This document shows, piece by piece, positions 22,280 to 32,796 of a DNA stretch of 64,000 nt. Each line of letters opens with the position of its first letter. Within the stretch, counting starts at the first letter, position 1. Made by a program: the position numbers and the translations under genes. This stretch comes from Kalymmatonema hyalinum WJT4-NPBG1 (GTDB taxonomy: Bacteria; Cyanobacteriota; Cyanobacteriia; Cyanobacteriales; Nostocaceae): the NCBI GenBank assembly GCA_019359075.1, contig JAHHIB010000002.1, positions 1 to 64,000 on the forward strand, given 5' to 3'. A model generated the notes under the pieces. It was given only the letters and a program-made list of their open reading frames with translations. It had not been told where the DNA came from and ran no database searches.

Positions 22280-23638
22280 TTAAACAGCTTGATTTTGTAG
22301 TGTTTGCCAGTATAAGTAGACGTTCTCTATGCTATCAACTTCAATCAAATACTTTCCTAGTGAAAGGTACATTAGGAGGGCAAGCAGAGAAAAGGTGAGA
22401 TTTCCTAGTAAAAATGCTTCTGAAAAGCTTCCTACAAGAAGAGACGCCAGACCAGCAATGACTGTGCTACTTTGCAGAAAGTAAATAGGGTTTTTGTGAG
22501 TAAGCTTGTTAAGCTGAAGTATCATCTTCAAACACTCTAATCCAAACATGACTAATGGTAAAAATCCTAACAATCCAAGATTTGCACCAGCAGCTAACCA
22601 GGAACTTTCACCATAACCTAAACGCTCCCCTTGCAAAGGAACACCGAAAAGTGGGTAGTTGATAAACTGATTCCATAAAGCTAACCAGACACCTTCACGC
22701 GTATTAGTGCCTGAAAGGAATTTGTCAGTCGCTGCGGTGTAAGAAGTTCCCCAACCTGACCCGTCTTGACTCAAAAACGGCGAAATAACAGCCAACACAA
22801 CACCAACGAAAATTCCCAAACGTAGCAAATTACCTGCTCTTTGGCGGTAGAAAAACAAAATTGACACTGCCCCCATTATTATGCCGGTGCGGGACCCGGT
22901 TAGGAATAAAGCAATCATCACGAGGATGAGACCAACCATCCAGCAGGCTTTTTCCCAACCCGCTTCCTTGCGGCTTTCAATGAGGAACATGAAGCAGGGA
23001 ATAGTAGCTGCTAAGAGAACCGCAGCGTGGATAGGGTTACCACTCGTTCCCAGAAACCATCCATGTACAAATGTAATTGCATACACATCGAACAGTGCTT
23101 GGTAGGCATTGACAATAACAAAAATGACGCCAACCATAGCAAGTGACCATACAGCTAGATAAAAATTTTGTTCATCCTGTAGCCAACGAGAAGGTCCTAG
23201 CCTGACCATCAGTACAACTGCTCCAAAAGTCAACACAGCCAGGAAGGCAAAGCCAATATTGCCATAAACTAGCGTCTTGAAAAAAATCACAATCTGAACC
23301 AAAATCAGGTATTTGAGTGGCTGTGGGGTTAGCCAACGACGCCATCCATTCTGTGTTAGGAATCCTAGCAGCAGAAGGCAACATAGCAGAATAATTGCCA
23401 AGGGTCGCCCTACATTGCGTAGTTGCTCCAAGGGAAAGACCAAAGGAGGAGCCTGTTTTATCCACTTATTTTGGTACTTTGCAATAGAAGCTGCAAAACA
23501 GCACAGTGTAAATAACAGCCAAGCTAAACGACGTGAACGTCTAGCTTGATACACCACTAGCAGAGCAATGGTAATGCTCACTAAGCCATAAGGGCTGGCG
23601 ATGAGATCCAAAAGTTGGCTAATAAAATTTGAACCCAT
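22280..23638 (-). CDS. O-antigen ligase/polymerase-like (Wzy/WaaL) membrane protein
   Basis: Multiple TM helices; LTGSRTGIIMGAVSI; YGESSWLAAGANLGLLGFL. Confidence 0.8.
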   Translation of the reverse strand: MGSNFISQLLDLIASPYGLVSITIALLVVYQARRSRRLAWLLFTLCCFAASIAKYQNKWIKQAPPLVFPLEQLRNVGRPLAIILLCCLLLLGFLTQNGWRRWLTPQPLKYLILVQIVIFFKTLVYGNIGFAFLAVLTFGAVVLMVRLGPSRWLQDEQNFYLAVWSLAMVGVIFVIVNAYQALFDVYAITFVHGWFLGTSGNPIHAAVLLAATIPCFMFLIESRKEAGWEKACWMVGLILVMIALFLTGSRTGIIMGAVSILFFYRQRAGNLLRLGIFVGVVLAVISPFLSQDGSGWGTSYTAATDKFLSGTNTREGVWLALWNQFINYPLFGVPLQGERLGYGESSWLAAGANLGLLGFLPLVMFGLECLKMILQLNKLTHKNPIYFLQSSTVIAGLASLLVGSFSEAFLLGNLTFSLLALLMYLSLGKYLIEVDSIENVYLYWQTLQNQAV

Positions 23639-23682
23639 AAGTTATTTTTCCCTACAAGTCCGTAGAAGTATGCACAACAGGG

Positions 23683-24792
23683 CTATTGCTTGTGTTTCAC
23701 TTGGCTCGTTTTGTCTAATATTAGGTTGTGGATCAGTTCCCTCCAACGGCTTGCCCAGATATCTGCAGCATAAGGAGCAGCCAATTGTTGCGATCGCTTT
23801 CCCCAAGTAGATAAATCTTCGTAGCGCTGATGTAGAATCAGCAATGCTTTTGCTAAAGCTTCAAGGTTGTCTTTAGAAATAATTAAGCCATTATACCCAG
23901 GACGAATGACCTCAACAGCCGAGCCACAAGCATCTGTAGAAATAATTGGTAAACCAGCAGCAGCAGCCTCAACCAACGCTAAGGGCCAAGGATCAAATCG
24001 GCTTGGCAGGAGAAATGCCCCAGCAGCCTGCCAAATTTTTTGCATTTCTGTTGGTTGTAAAAAGCCGCAATTTTCAATCCCTGGCTGTCCTTGTAGTTGT
24101 GATGATAGGGGTCCTTGACCACAACAAACTAATTTCCAAGGATCTGATACCTGCGAGCGATAGAGTTGGTAAGCTTCTGCTAGCAAATCAATAGCCTTTG
24201 CCGAGACATATCGACCGACAAACAGAAAAGAACGCGGCCAAGAGGTGTGTAACCGTTGTTCCCATAGGGGGAACCAAGCATTGTAATCTATACCGTATAG
24301 CCCACGCACAATTTTTGCAGGTGAAATGCCCAGATGGCTTGCATATTGCCAACTGCGTTCCCCGCTGACAACAACGCGATCCATGCGTTGCAAAAATGAA
24401 TGCAGTATCCATCGGGTTAGGTGTTGTTTCCACGTACCCCACCAAGGGGTATCCATCCCCATAATCAAGGCTGTATGAGACAGTTCAGATGCAAAAGCTA
24501 AATGACGATAGGGTTGGTGAAACCAGCCACTGAGAATGAGCACATCTGGAGATTCTGCCAACACCAATGACTTAACTAGGTTAGCCTCCTGTCTTTCTTG
24601 AAGATTTAAGAGCCGACAGGGAATACCCTGCATCAGTTGGTCAGAAAATGCCGTCTGAGTGCGAGCTTGAAAGGCAATAACAAACACATCAATTTCTGGT
24701 AAGAGATGCAACGCTCGCCAGCACGCAGCCATGTAACCAGAGATATCAGACCAACAGAAAACAACTTTTGTACTCACGGCAACTTCCGGCAT
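23683..24792 (-). CDS. Glycosyltransferase family 4
   Basis: FVGRYVSAKAIDLLAEAY; LPSRFDPWPLALVEAAAAGLPII. Confidence 0.88.
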   Translation of the reverse strand: MPEVAVSTKVVFCWSDISGYMAACWRALHLLPEIDVFVIAFQARTQTAFSDQLMQGIPCRLLNLQERQEANLVKSLVLAESPDVLILSGWFHQPYRHLAFASELSHTALIMGMDTPWWGTWKQHLTRWILHSFLQRMDRVVVSGERSWQYASHLGISPAKIVRGLYGIDYNAWFPLWEQRLHTSWPRSFLFVGRYVSAKAIDLLAEAYQLYRSQVSDPWKLVCCGQGPLSSQLQGQPGIENCGFLQPTEMQKIWQAAGAFLLPSRFDPWPLALVEAAAAGLPIISTDACGSAVEVIRPGYNGLIISKDNLEALAKALLILHQRYEDLSTWGKRSQQLAAPYAADIWASRWRELIHNLILDKTSQVKHKQ

Positions 24793-25418
24793 TCAATGCC
24801 AAGTTCGTTATGCCACCGTTTTGGATCTTCTACTTCAGAAAATGCAGAAATACCAGAATCTCCTATGTATGCTCGACGGATATCTTTAAAACCAACATTT
24901 TCTAGCTCAATCGACAGTGATTTGTAGTCCCACATCCAAAGGTGTTGACCTCCGCTGACCCATTCTTTTAAAAAGGCAACTAAGTTACGCTGGCGATTTT
25001 CTTTGCCCAACCAAGTTATTCGCATGAATTCTAACGCAGCCTCAGAAGAGGTGGAATGAATGTAATTTTTTACCATAAACTCAAGATCCGGCAAAACTAA
25101 ACGAAATATTCCTCCGGGTTGCAAATATTGGTAGCAGTGTTTGAGAGCTTGGCGAAGCTCCTTTAAAGTGAGGTGTTCAAGTACATGTGAACAATACAAA
25201 AATTCAACACTTTCTTCTGGAATTGGCAGTCCTTTAACAACATCTCCATACCTAACATTTTGTGGAAATCTTCCATAAGGACCTGATGGTATTAGCTTGC
25301 CAATAATAGGTAGTTTTTGTAAGAGAAGCGCAGGGCTAGAATCAAAGTTAAGCCATTGGTTGGGTGCACAAAGTCCACAGCCAAATTGGGTATATTGTGT
25401 CTTTGCTTTGGAGGACAT
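24774..25418 (-). CDS. SAM-dependent methyltransferase
   Basis: GCGLCAPNQWLNFDSSPA; SVEFLYCSHVLEHLTLKELRQALKHCYQYLQPGGIFRLVLPD. Confidence 0.85.
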   Translation of the reverse strand: MSSKAKTQYTQFGCGLCAPNQWLNFDSSPALLLQKLPIIGKLIPSGPYGRFPQNVRYGDVVKGLPIPEESVEFLYCSHVLEHLTLKELRQALKHCYQYLQPGGIFRLVLPDLEFMVKNYIHSTSSEAALEFMRITWLGKENRQRNLVAFLKEWVSGGQHLWMWDYKSLSIELENVGFKDIRRAYIGDSGISAFSEVEDPKRWHNELGIECRKLP

Positions 25419-25442
25419 AGTACGTTGTCATTTTTAATTGAG

Positions 25443-26570
25443 TTATGCAAACTGTTTAAATGCATTCATTAATCGATCTACACATTGCGACCAGGTATAC
25501 TGAGTTGCATGCTTATGCCCTTTCTGACCATAGTCTTCGCGAAGACGAGAATTGTTATCTAAGTTAATAAGAATATCCACAATGACATCAGTTGCTTCTG
25601 GGTCAACTACAATACCTGCATCCCCGACCACTTCCGGTAGAGAGCCTTTATTAGAAACAACAGCCGGGACGCCAGCAGCCATTGCTTCCAGCGCAGGCAT
25701 GCCGAATCCTTCGTAGGGCGAGAGAAACAACAGGGATGATGCCCCACGCAGCAGGCGGGGTAAGTCTTCATCTGAAACCATGCCAAGCAGGGTCATATTC
25801 GAGTGAGTTTGAGCTGCCTCGACATAACGAGCTTCAGAGTTACCAGCCACTAGAATATGTAAGCTGCTCTGATGCTGACAAAGAGCCTCTGCAACGGCTA
25901 AAACAAAATCCCCTCCTTTTTTTTGACGCAAACCACCAATGACGAGAGTGTATGGTGCTTCAACAGGGCGTTCCAATTCAGCAGGATTAACTGAAGCAAT
26001 ATCAAAGAAGGATTGTTCAACACCATTTCCGATAACCACAATCTTTTGTGGATCAGCGCCCAACAGGTCTACCATTCGCTGCTTAGAAAATTCCGAGACA
26101 GTAAAAACAACTCGACATTCAGACAAAGCACGACGAACCCAGCGCTCCCACTTGTAGCGAAACCATCGATGTTGCCAGGTGTGTGACCAAGGTAAGTCTG
26201 GTTCAAATGCTTGAATATCATGAATGGTAACAGCTACCGGGCATTTTGATGCCGGAATGTAGGTTTCCATAGGAGCGTAGAGCCAGTTCGTTTCATAAGG
26301 TAGATATTTATCCATGCACGGATAACCAAAGAGTTTCCACGTACGCTCAATAGCGTTTTCTTGCATGGGAAAAGTATGCATGGGTAGTTTGCGTAGTAGA
26401 CATCGTGGGTCAAGCTTACCGTCCCTTCCCAGCCATTGTTGTGAAAATAGCAACTGTAACTCCACTTCCCTTCTTTCTGCAAGTCCAAGCAAAATGTGGT
26501 TCATATGTCGCCCTATTCCTGTACAGGGGAGGTAAGTGCGAATGGGATGAATAAAAGAAACAATATTCAC
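25443..26570 (-). CDS. Glycosyltransferase family 4
   Basis: YTLVIGGLRQKKGGDFVLAVAEAL; SPYEGFGMPALEAMAAGVPAVVSNKGSLPEVVGDAGIVVDP. Confidence 0.9.
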   Translation of the reverse strand: MNIVSFIHPIRTYLPCTGIGRHMNHILLGLAERREVELQLLFSQQWLGRDGKLDPRCLLRKLPMHTFPMQENAIERTWKLFGYPCMDKYLPYETNWLYAPMETYIPASKCPVAVTIHDIQAFEPDLPWSHTWQHRWFRYKWERWVRRALSECRVVFTVSEFSKQRMVDLLGADPQKIVVIGNGVEQSFFDIASVNPAELERPVEAPYTLVIGGLRQKKGGDFVLAVAEALCQHQSSLHILVAGNSEARYVEAAQTHSNMTLLGMVSDEDLPRLLRGASSLLFLSPYEGFGMPALEAMAAGVPAVVSNKGSLPEVVGDAGIVVDPEATDVIVDILINLDNNSRLREDYGQKGHKHATQYTWSQCVDRLMNAFKQFA

Positions 26571-26690
26571 TATCAGTCAAACTTTCAATACACGAATTTA
26601 TTCAACTCTTATCTTGCATTTCCTCGTCTACAGGTTCAAGCCTGTAAGCTTATGGAGCTGAACACTAAAATTTAGACTATTGAAATAATT

Positions 26691-27674
26691 TCATATTTGA
26701 AATTTTAAAACAAACTTGGAAAGGCTATGATAACGCTGATTTATGAATTTATTGCGTTTGATTTTTGTATAAAACCATAAAATGGGTTTGAGCAGCAAAT
26801 CTTGTAGCGCTATTTTTCCCTTAAGAATGAAAGATTCAGATTTTAAACGATACTTTAAAAAAATGCTGCGGCGAGGCATTATAGGGCTTTCCTTGATTCC
26901 TGCCCAATGAATGAAAACCATTTCCTTTTTGTGATCAGCCATACCATATAACCAAGTCTTGTAAATTCTATTTTCAAGATAAATAGTTCCAGGCATTGGA
27001 GACCACGTTAAACGACTTAAGTGAGGCATTAAATCATGAATAGAAGCATATTTGATATCACTCGTGTGAATAAGATAATTTAGAAAGAATTGATCTGTAT
27101 TACGTGCATTTAGTTGAAAGCGATTTTTTTGCAGACAAAAAACGGCTTCCTCCAAATATTCAATACTAAATAAATTTTTCTTAGAGATCCATCTTCCAGA
27201 GTTGAAGCCTTGTACCTTGTTTTCAATTACCAATTTATCTCTTAAAGAACCACGGTTATAGACTTGATCGAGACCGCCTTCAAAATGAAAAAAATCACAG
27301 TTGAGAGTATCAAGAGCAGTAATCAAAGGTTCAAGGTTATTCAAGACTACGATCCTGCTATCAAGATAAATGAATCGATCTAAAGGTCCCCAAAAGCTAA
27401 CAAAACGCCTAAACCAGTATGGACTTCTTGGCGTGCAGCCAATTTCAAGCTGTGAGCCAATTATCTCTAGCCTCTTGAAAAGAGGAGCTTCAAAAATCTC
27501 AAAACCAAATTTTTTTTCTAAAGATTTAAGTCTCACATAATTGTTGTCAAAAGGAATTAAGTATAAACATAAAGACGGATTAAATTCACGAAAGCTTTCT
27601 AGAAAAGCTATAGCCCAGTTATAAACTGTGTCGTTTGCTAGAAAGTATGCTCCTATGAGTTTTTCCTTTTTCAT
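26691..27674 (-). CDS. Putative glycosyltransferase (GT8-like fold, divergent)
   Basis: FWGPLDRFIYLDSRIVVLNNLEPLI, FNSGRWISKKNLFS, VFIHWAG; position in GT cluster. Confidence 0.5.
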   Translation of the reverse strand: MKKEKLIGAYFLANDTVYNWAIAFLESFREFNPSLCLYLIPFDNNYVRLKSLEKKFGFEIFEAPLFKRLEIIGSQLEIGCTPRSPYWFRRFVSFWGPLDRFIYLDSRIVVLNNLEPLITALDTLNCDFFHFEGGLDQVYNRGSLRDKLVIENKVQGFNSGRWISKKNLFSIEYLEEAVFCLQKNRFQLNARNTDQFFLNYLIHTSDIKYASIHDLMPHLSRLTWSPMPGTIYLENRIYKTWLYGMADHKKEMVFIHWAGIKESPIMPRRSIFLKYRLKSESFILKGKIALQDLLLKPILWFYTKIKRNKFINQRYHSLSKFVLKFQI

Positions 27675-27694
27675 AAGTTAACAGCAATGATTTT

Positions 27695-28654
27695 TTAGTT
27701 ATTGAGCAATCTGTTAAAAGTGCCCTGGATACCTCCTACACCTACCATACACAAGTATAAATTGTACAAATATGCTGATTTATTCCTTTGAGATTTAGCC
27801 AGAAGGATAGCAAATGCATACCTTGAAGCTAAATACGAAAAACCTATTAGTGATCTGAGGCAATTAAACACAGTTATTTTTTCCTTCATATACACTCTAG
27901 AATTCCCAAATCCTAAACCTGCTACCTTAAAAAAGTCAGAGTTTAGTTTATTGGGAGACACCCAATGATGGACTAGAGCTTTGGGAACATACATTGCCTT
28001 GAATCCTGCTTGTTTAGCACGAGTGAGATATTCAATTTCATCTCCACGATTAATTTTATTATTTTTGTTTTGGATGCCTGTATGCATAGGTCCAAGCTGC
28101 TCATACACAGAGCGACGAAAGGCAAGGTTTGCAGCTAGAGGACCTGGAATATCCACTGGAACAACTTCATCACCTAAATCGTAAGCAGAAAGAAGTTGCT
28201 CTAATTTAGAATTTAACCAATCTGGAGGAGCTACTACTTCCCACCAAAGCAAAACACGCCCGCCAACAATATCGATACAAAAATTTTCAAAAGCTTCGAT
28301 GAGTCCGATGAGCCATCCCTTATCAAATTGAACATCATCATCAACTATCGCGAGAATTTCACCTTGTGCTTCTTGCAGAGAGCGATTTCTTGCAATATTA
28401 GCTCCGGCTCTCGTTTCATTAAAATATTTCAAGGTATGAGGGAAAGTCTTCTGATAATCAGCCAATAAAGAAAGAGTATCATCCGTACATGCATTAGCAG
28501 TTACTATAACTTCTAATGCTAGATAAGAAGGTACTTCAATCTGAGAAAAGCTGTCTAAACTTTTCTGAAGTAACGATTTTCTATTATGAGTAGGAATGAC
28601 AATAGAAACTGATTTTATCCGAGTTTTTGTTGCTAAAGATTCTTGAGGTAACAT
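27695..28654 (-). CDS. Glycosyltransferase family 2
   Basis: SIVIPTHNRKSLLQKSLDSF; GEILAIVDDDVQFDKGWL; RGDEIEYLTRAKQAGFK. Confidence 0.9.
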   Translation of the reverse strand: MLPQESLATKTRIKSVSIVIPTHNRKSLLQKSLDSFSQIEVPSYLALEVIVTANACTDDTLSLLADYQKTFPHTLKYFNETRAGANIARNRSLQEAQGEILAIVDDDVQFDKGWLIGLIEAFENFCIDIVGGRVLLWWEVVAPPDWLNSKLEQLLSAYDLGDEVVPVDIPGPLAANLAFRRSVYEQLGPMHTGIQNKNNKINRGDEIEYLTRAKQAGFKAMYVPKALVHHWVSPNKLNSDFFKVAGLGFGNSRVYMKEKITVFNCLRSLIGFSYLASRYAFAILLAKSQRNKSAYLYNLYLCMVGVGGIQGTFNRLLNN

Positions 28655-28819
28655 ATTTGTCTAAATCGTGCTTGTGTCAACTTAGGTTAAGTTCATATCT
28701 TGTATCAACTTTAAAGCTTTAAGACCAAATTTTAGTTAGAGCTTCTTCTCAGGCAGGAAGCTAAAATGGTTATCATACTTGCTCAAAATTAAGTTGATGG
28801 TGAAATTTTAAATAGAAAA

Positions 28820-29695
28820 TTAACAAGTACCACGATATCTTCGCAAAGCTAATACCCATTCTTTAGGCAGAAGATTACGTATTTTGCAGGTAAGATTTTT
28901 CCAAAGAAAAAATCTCCAGTATTCTTTCAAAAAATATATATTTCTTTTTAAAGGATGTGCAAGGTGTTTACTAATACGCCAGCGTTCTTTTGTATAAGTT
29001 AGAATGTCTCTGCTTTGCCTATCTGAAACATCAAATTTTGAGATCATCATAGGGAGTTCTTTAAAACTACAAGCACCCACGTATAATCTGACGAGAAAAT
29101 CATGATCTGCACACCACGTAAATGATGTATTAAATGGAAACTGGACTTGTAATTTTGTCTTAACAAAAATACTTTGATGACAAGTAGGTATGTGATGCCA
29201 AATATCTGAAAGTTTTTGAGGAACCCTCTGAAAAACGCGTGTTTGATATCTATCAACTACAATGGAGGTAAATCCCCCATAAACAACATCAACTGAGCTA
29301 TCAAGGTGAGTTGCCACTTGAGCCAGTGTAGACTCTGAAAAAAATTGATCGCCAGAATTCATAAAAATAATCCAATCCCCGGTAGCTGCCAATGCTCCTT
29401 TATTCATGGCATCATAAATTCCAGTATCCTTTTCACTAACCCAATAAGATATCATTTCATCTTTTTGGTGCAGGAAATTAACAGTACCATCCTGTGAATC
29501 CCCGTCAATGATAATGTATTCTATGTTTGTATATGTCTGAGATATAACACTAGAAAATGTTTCATATAAGCCACCAAGTCGATTGTAAGTGACTGTAATA
29601 ACGGAAATACTTGGAGAAGATCCATCAAAAGATGGTTGCTTTCCGAGTAGGCGTTTTCCACCACAACTTTTTTGCTCCATGATAATTGGTTCCAA
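28820..29695 (-). CDS. Glycosyltransferase family 2 (WcaA-like)
   Basis: SVITVTYNRLGGLYETFSSVISQTYTNIEYIIIDGDSQDGTV; GDWIIFMNSGDQF. Confidence 0.9.
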   Translation of the reverse strand: MEPIIMEQKSCGGKRLLGKQPSFDGSSPSISVITVTYNRLGGLYETFSSVISQTYTNIEYIIIDGDSQDGTVNFLHQKDEMISYWVSEKDTGIYDAMNKGALAATGDWIIFMNSGDQFFSESTLAQVATHLDSSVDVVYGGFTSIVVDRYQTRVFQRVPQKLSDIWHHIPTCHQSIFVKTKLQVQFPFNTSFTWCADHDFLVRLYVGACSFKELPMMISKFDVSDRQSRDILTYTKERWRISKHLAHPLKRNIYFLKEYWRFFLWKNLTCKIRNLLPKEWVLALRRYRGTC

Positions 29696-29739
29696 ATCTT
29701 ATAGTCTTCCTCAAATAAGCATCAATCTTGAAGCCACCT

Positions 29740-29905
29740 AGATTTCTGCAAAACCTGACGATAGAGTTTTTTGTATGGCTGAACCTGAAGTTTCAGTGAG
29801 TATTCAGTAAGCACGATCGCCTCCTTAGGGCGGCTCCTTAGGAGCATCGCTCGAAAGTCTTGGTTCATGCTAATCGCGCAATCTCTCATCTTCTAATAAG
29901 ACCTC
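29740..29905 (-). pseudogene. Relic of a GT4 C-terminus
   Basis: Reverse strand: LLEDERLRD / ISMNQDFRAMLLRSRPKEAIVLTEYSLKLQVQPYKKLYRQVLQK (one frameshift, short insertion), colinear with LLEDDNLRDRMSQNCRAIALTEYPLELQAQRYIELYHQVLNR of the GT4 at 37090-38340. Confidence 0.8.
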
Positions 29906-29944
29906 AATCGCACTAGAAAAATCATTTGTTAAACATCCTTGTTA

Positions 29945-31201
29945 CTATTTGCAACTGCGAAGCTTGATATCAAATACAGGGCTACTCCAGCATCGACGAA
30001 TAGACTCTAATTCATCAAGTACTGAGAATACCCCTTTCACATAATCCTGCCCAGTCCATTTCTTTGCTCGTTCAAAACCAAGTTCTCTCAGTTTTTGGCG
30101 CAGAGGTATATCATCCCAAAGCAACTTAATGGCTGAAGCAATGTGTTCAGGATCTTTAGGATCTACTAGTAAAGCAGCATCTCCCAGTTGTTCTTCAGCA
30201 CCTGTAACTTTGGAAGCAATCACAGGACAGCCAAGGGCAAAAGCTTCTAGAGGTGGTAGATTATCTGGACCGAAGAATGTAACAAAGGTAAGTGCAAATG
30301 CATTACGATAGAGAGCTATTAAATCTTCTTGAGGTACAAATCCCAGAAAATGCACTTGTTCGGATAGCTCAAGTTCAACTGTCAACTGCCTAATATATTG
30401 CTGAGTTCCCTTGTTAGAGCCAGAGAATACAACCGGAAAGGTAAGATTATACTTGTCTCTTAACCATTTAACAGCCAGCACTAGATTGGCATGGTTCTTA
30501 TGTGCCCAGAATTGAGCAGGGTAGAATAAATATTTATCAGGAATATTATATTTCTCAAAAATGACTTGCTCTAAGCAGTCGGAAGCATTTAAGGTAAACT
30601 GTGGTGTAGGAAAAGGTATAACTTTAATTCGCTCAGGCGGTATTTGGTAAAATCGCTCAACTTCAGCTCTACCTGCATATGTTCCGACCAAAATAAAAGC
30701 AGATCGCTGCAACAAGGTTGAATATGACTTTTCTCGTGAGTTCCACTGTCCATTTGAACTGACCTCTGGAAAATAGGGTTGAAGCCGATGTTGTAAATCC
30801 CAAACAGTAGTAATGTATGGAACTTCCATCGTTAGACAATGTGGTCCCAAAGACCATACAGCCTCGATATTGCTGTTTTCAATAAGCTTCGTGATAAATT
30901 TTTCATTCCCTGATTGGACTTTAAACTGGCTTGTGGGATGTTGTAGCTTGTTAATAATAGCCTCGGCTGTCCTGGAAAGGATAGAGTGTAGTTTCTCTTT
31001 AAAACTTCTATAAAGAGATATAAATTCAATATGCCGAACCGATGATAACTCCGAGGGGGGTTCTTTTTGCCTACTAAACAAGATGAAAGTGTGACCACTC
31101 TCTGCTCCATTCTTGACTAGGGATTGGAACACTTCAGCTTCAAATGTATAACCACCACCAATTTCAGGTAGATGATGGCTTAAAAGTATGCCTACTCTCA
31201 T
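29945..31201 (-). CDS. Glycosyltransferase family 4
   Basis: YLFYPAQFWAHKNHANLVLA; FFGPDNLPPLEAFALGCPVIASKVTGAEEQLGDAALLVDP. Confidence 0.9.
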   Translation of the reverse strand: MRVGILLSHHLPEIGGGYTFEAEVFQSLVKNGAESGHTFILFSRQKEPPSELSSVRHIEFISLYRSFKEKLHSILSRTAEAIINKLQHPTSQFKVQSGNEKFITKLIENSNIEAVWSLGPHCLTMEVPYITTVWDLQHRLQPYFPEVSSNGQWNSREKSYSTLLQRSAFILVGTYAGRAEVERFYQIPPERIKVIPFPTPQFTLNASDCLEQVIFEKYNIPDKYLFYPAQFWAHKNHANLVLAVKWLRDKYNLTFPVVFSGSNKGTQQYIRQLTVELELSEQVHFLGFVPQEDLIALYRNAFALTFVTFFGPDNLPPLEAFALGCPVIASKVTGAEEQLGDAALLVDPKDPEHIASAIKLLWDDIPLRQKLRELGFERAKKWTGQDYVKGVFSVLDELESIRRCWSSPVFDIKLRSCK

Positions 31202-31969
31202 TTAGCCTTTCACCATAAAGTAAATACCCCAGGTATCAAATCCTGGATTGCGATCACTCATCCACTCACGACATTCGATAGGCTTGCATTGGTTTTGTCC
31301 CAAGAGTAAGTCTATTTCCGGCTTAAACAGATAACGCATTCTATGAGTTTCTTGAACCTCCTCAACTGCACCAGTGTTTTTATCTTTGATAAAGACTTGA
31401 TAATTAACATCCACCAAATTGTCATTCGGATACATCAGTGGTTCGGCAATCCTAGTGACGCTGATTTCTTCATCCTCTAGGCGCTTAACGCGGATTGTGG
31501 GGCGATCGCTCAGAACCGCAGGTCCATACCAACAGTCGAAAATGAATACACCACCAGGTTTGAGATGAGCTTTGACTGTGGCAAATGCAGCTAGTAAATC
31601 CTCATTGGTAGTCTGATAGCTAATCACGTGAAAAAGCGAGATGATAGCATCATATTGCTTGTCCAGCCGAACAGTCCGGATATCCCCTTGGGAAAACTCT
31701 AATCTCGATGCTAGTTGTGTGGGGAATTGGGAAAGGCGATCGCTTGCTTTTTGCAACATCTGGTGGCTAAAATCCACCCCGTGAATTTGATATCCCTCCT
31801 TTGCTAGTAGAACTGCGTGGTTCCCCGTACCGCAACCCAGTTCCAGGATATTCTCTGCATCTGGTGCATAGGTTTGAATTAACCGATGAATAAATTGTGC
31901 TTCTCCCACGTAGTGCTTATCCCGGTAGAGCAAATCGTAATAGCGGGCGTAGTTGCCAAATACATTCAT
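31202..31969 (-). CDS. Class I SAM methyltransferase
   Basis: YARYYDLLYRDKHY; ILELGCGTGNHAVLLAKEGYQIHGVDFS. Confidence 0.9.
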   Translation of the reverse strand: MNVFGNYARYYDLLYRDKHYVGEAQFIHRLIQTYAPDAENILELGCGTGNHAVLLAKEGYQIHGVDFSHQMLQKASDRLSQFPTQLASRLEFSQGDIRTVRLDKQYDAIISLFHVISYQTTNEDLLAAFATVKAHLKPGGVFIFDCWYGPAVLSDRPTIRVKRLEDEEISVTRIAEPLMYPNDNLVDVNYQVFIKDKNTGAVEEVQETHRMRYLFKPEIDLLLGQNQCKPIECREWMSDRNPGFDTWGIYFMVKG

Positions 31970-31974
31970 ACTGA

Positions 31975-32796
31975 TCAAGACCTTAACTTGAAATAAATAC
32001 CGTGATAATAAGAGACTGAGTTTTCTGGACAAGAGGGAATCAAGCAGCGATCTCCCCTATCTTCCCAAAGATCAATCAATTCATAGCCAACATTATTAAA
32101 GCTTTCTATAAATTCTGTTTTATTGAATACATATTGAGGATAGAAAACCTTCCCACCGTTTTGTAAAGTCACAAATTGTTTGCCATTATATATAGGCAAG
32201 CGATTAATGAGAATGTGTGTAGGTTTTTTAGGCAGTTGTTCTATTTCTTTAGGAAAATTATTTATATATTGAACAGAACCAGAAGCTATTAATGTGTTTG
32301 TATGACTTGCATCTGTAAAAGATGTAGTAAAGAATAAATCTTTTTCTTGACGTTTTTTGGCTAGTTCCTCACCAGCCTTAACTATTTCTGGCAAATCACA
32401 AACAATCCATATCACTTTCTCAAATTTTACGTATTTCTTATATGTATAAAAGTGAATGCCTACATTTCCACCAAAGTCAAAAATAGTATTTACAGGATTA
32501 GCTGTGAAGATAGAAGCTAGCCAGAATAAGACTGGATAATCATAAGAAGCGACTGTACGTTTGCTGTGCTCCCAATCTCCTAACTCTGCCATCTCCTTAT
32601 ATTCTTGAGCTAGTTCATCATTATCATAACCAATAGGTTTAGTTTTTGGTGCTGATTGAATAGCTTGTTCAAAAGTATCAAAAACTCCTCGAAAACAACC
32701 GTAACAGTCTCCTGCAAATCGACGCTCATATTCTAATTTCTGAAAATACCCATATGTTTTTTTTGCAAAGGGAATTGCCTTAATCATTCTCCTCAT
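31975..32796 (-). CDS. Putative methyltransferase, TIGR04325/LIC12133-like
   Basis: CYGCFRGVFDTFEQAIQSAP...; IFDFGGNVGIHFYTYKKY; ASGSVQYINNFPKEI. Confidence 0.75.
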   Translation of the reverse strand: MRRMIKAIPFAKKTYGYFQKLEYERRFAGDCYGCFRGVFDTFEQAIQSAPKTKPIGYDNDELAQEYKEMAELGDWEHSKRTVASYDYPVLFWLASIFTANPVNTIFDFGGNVGIHFYTYKKYVKFEKVIWIVCDLPEIVKAGEELAKKRQEKDLFFTTSFTDASHTNTLIASGSVQYINNFPKEIEQLPKKPTHILINRLPIYNGKQFVTLQNGGKVFYPQYVFNKTEFIESFNNVGYELIDLWEDRGDRCLIPSCPENSVSYYHGIYFKLRS

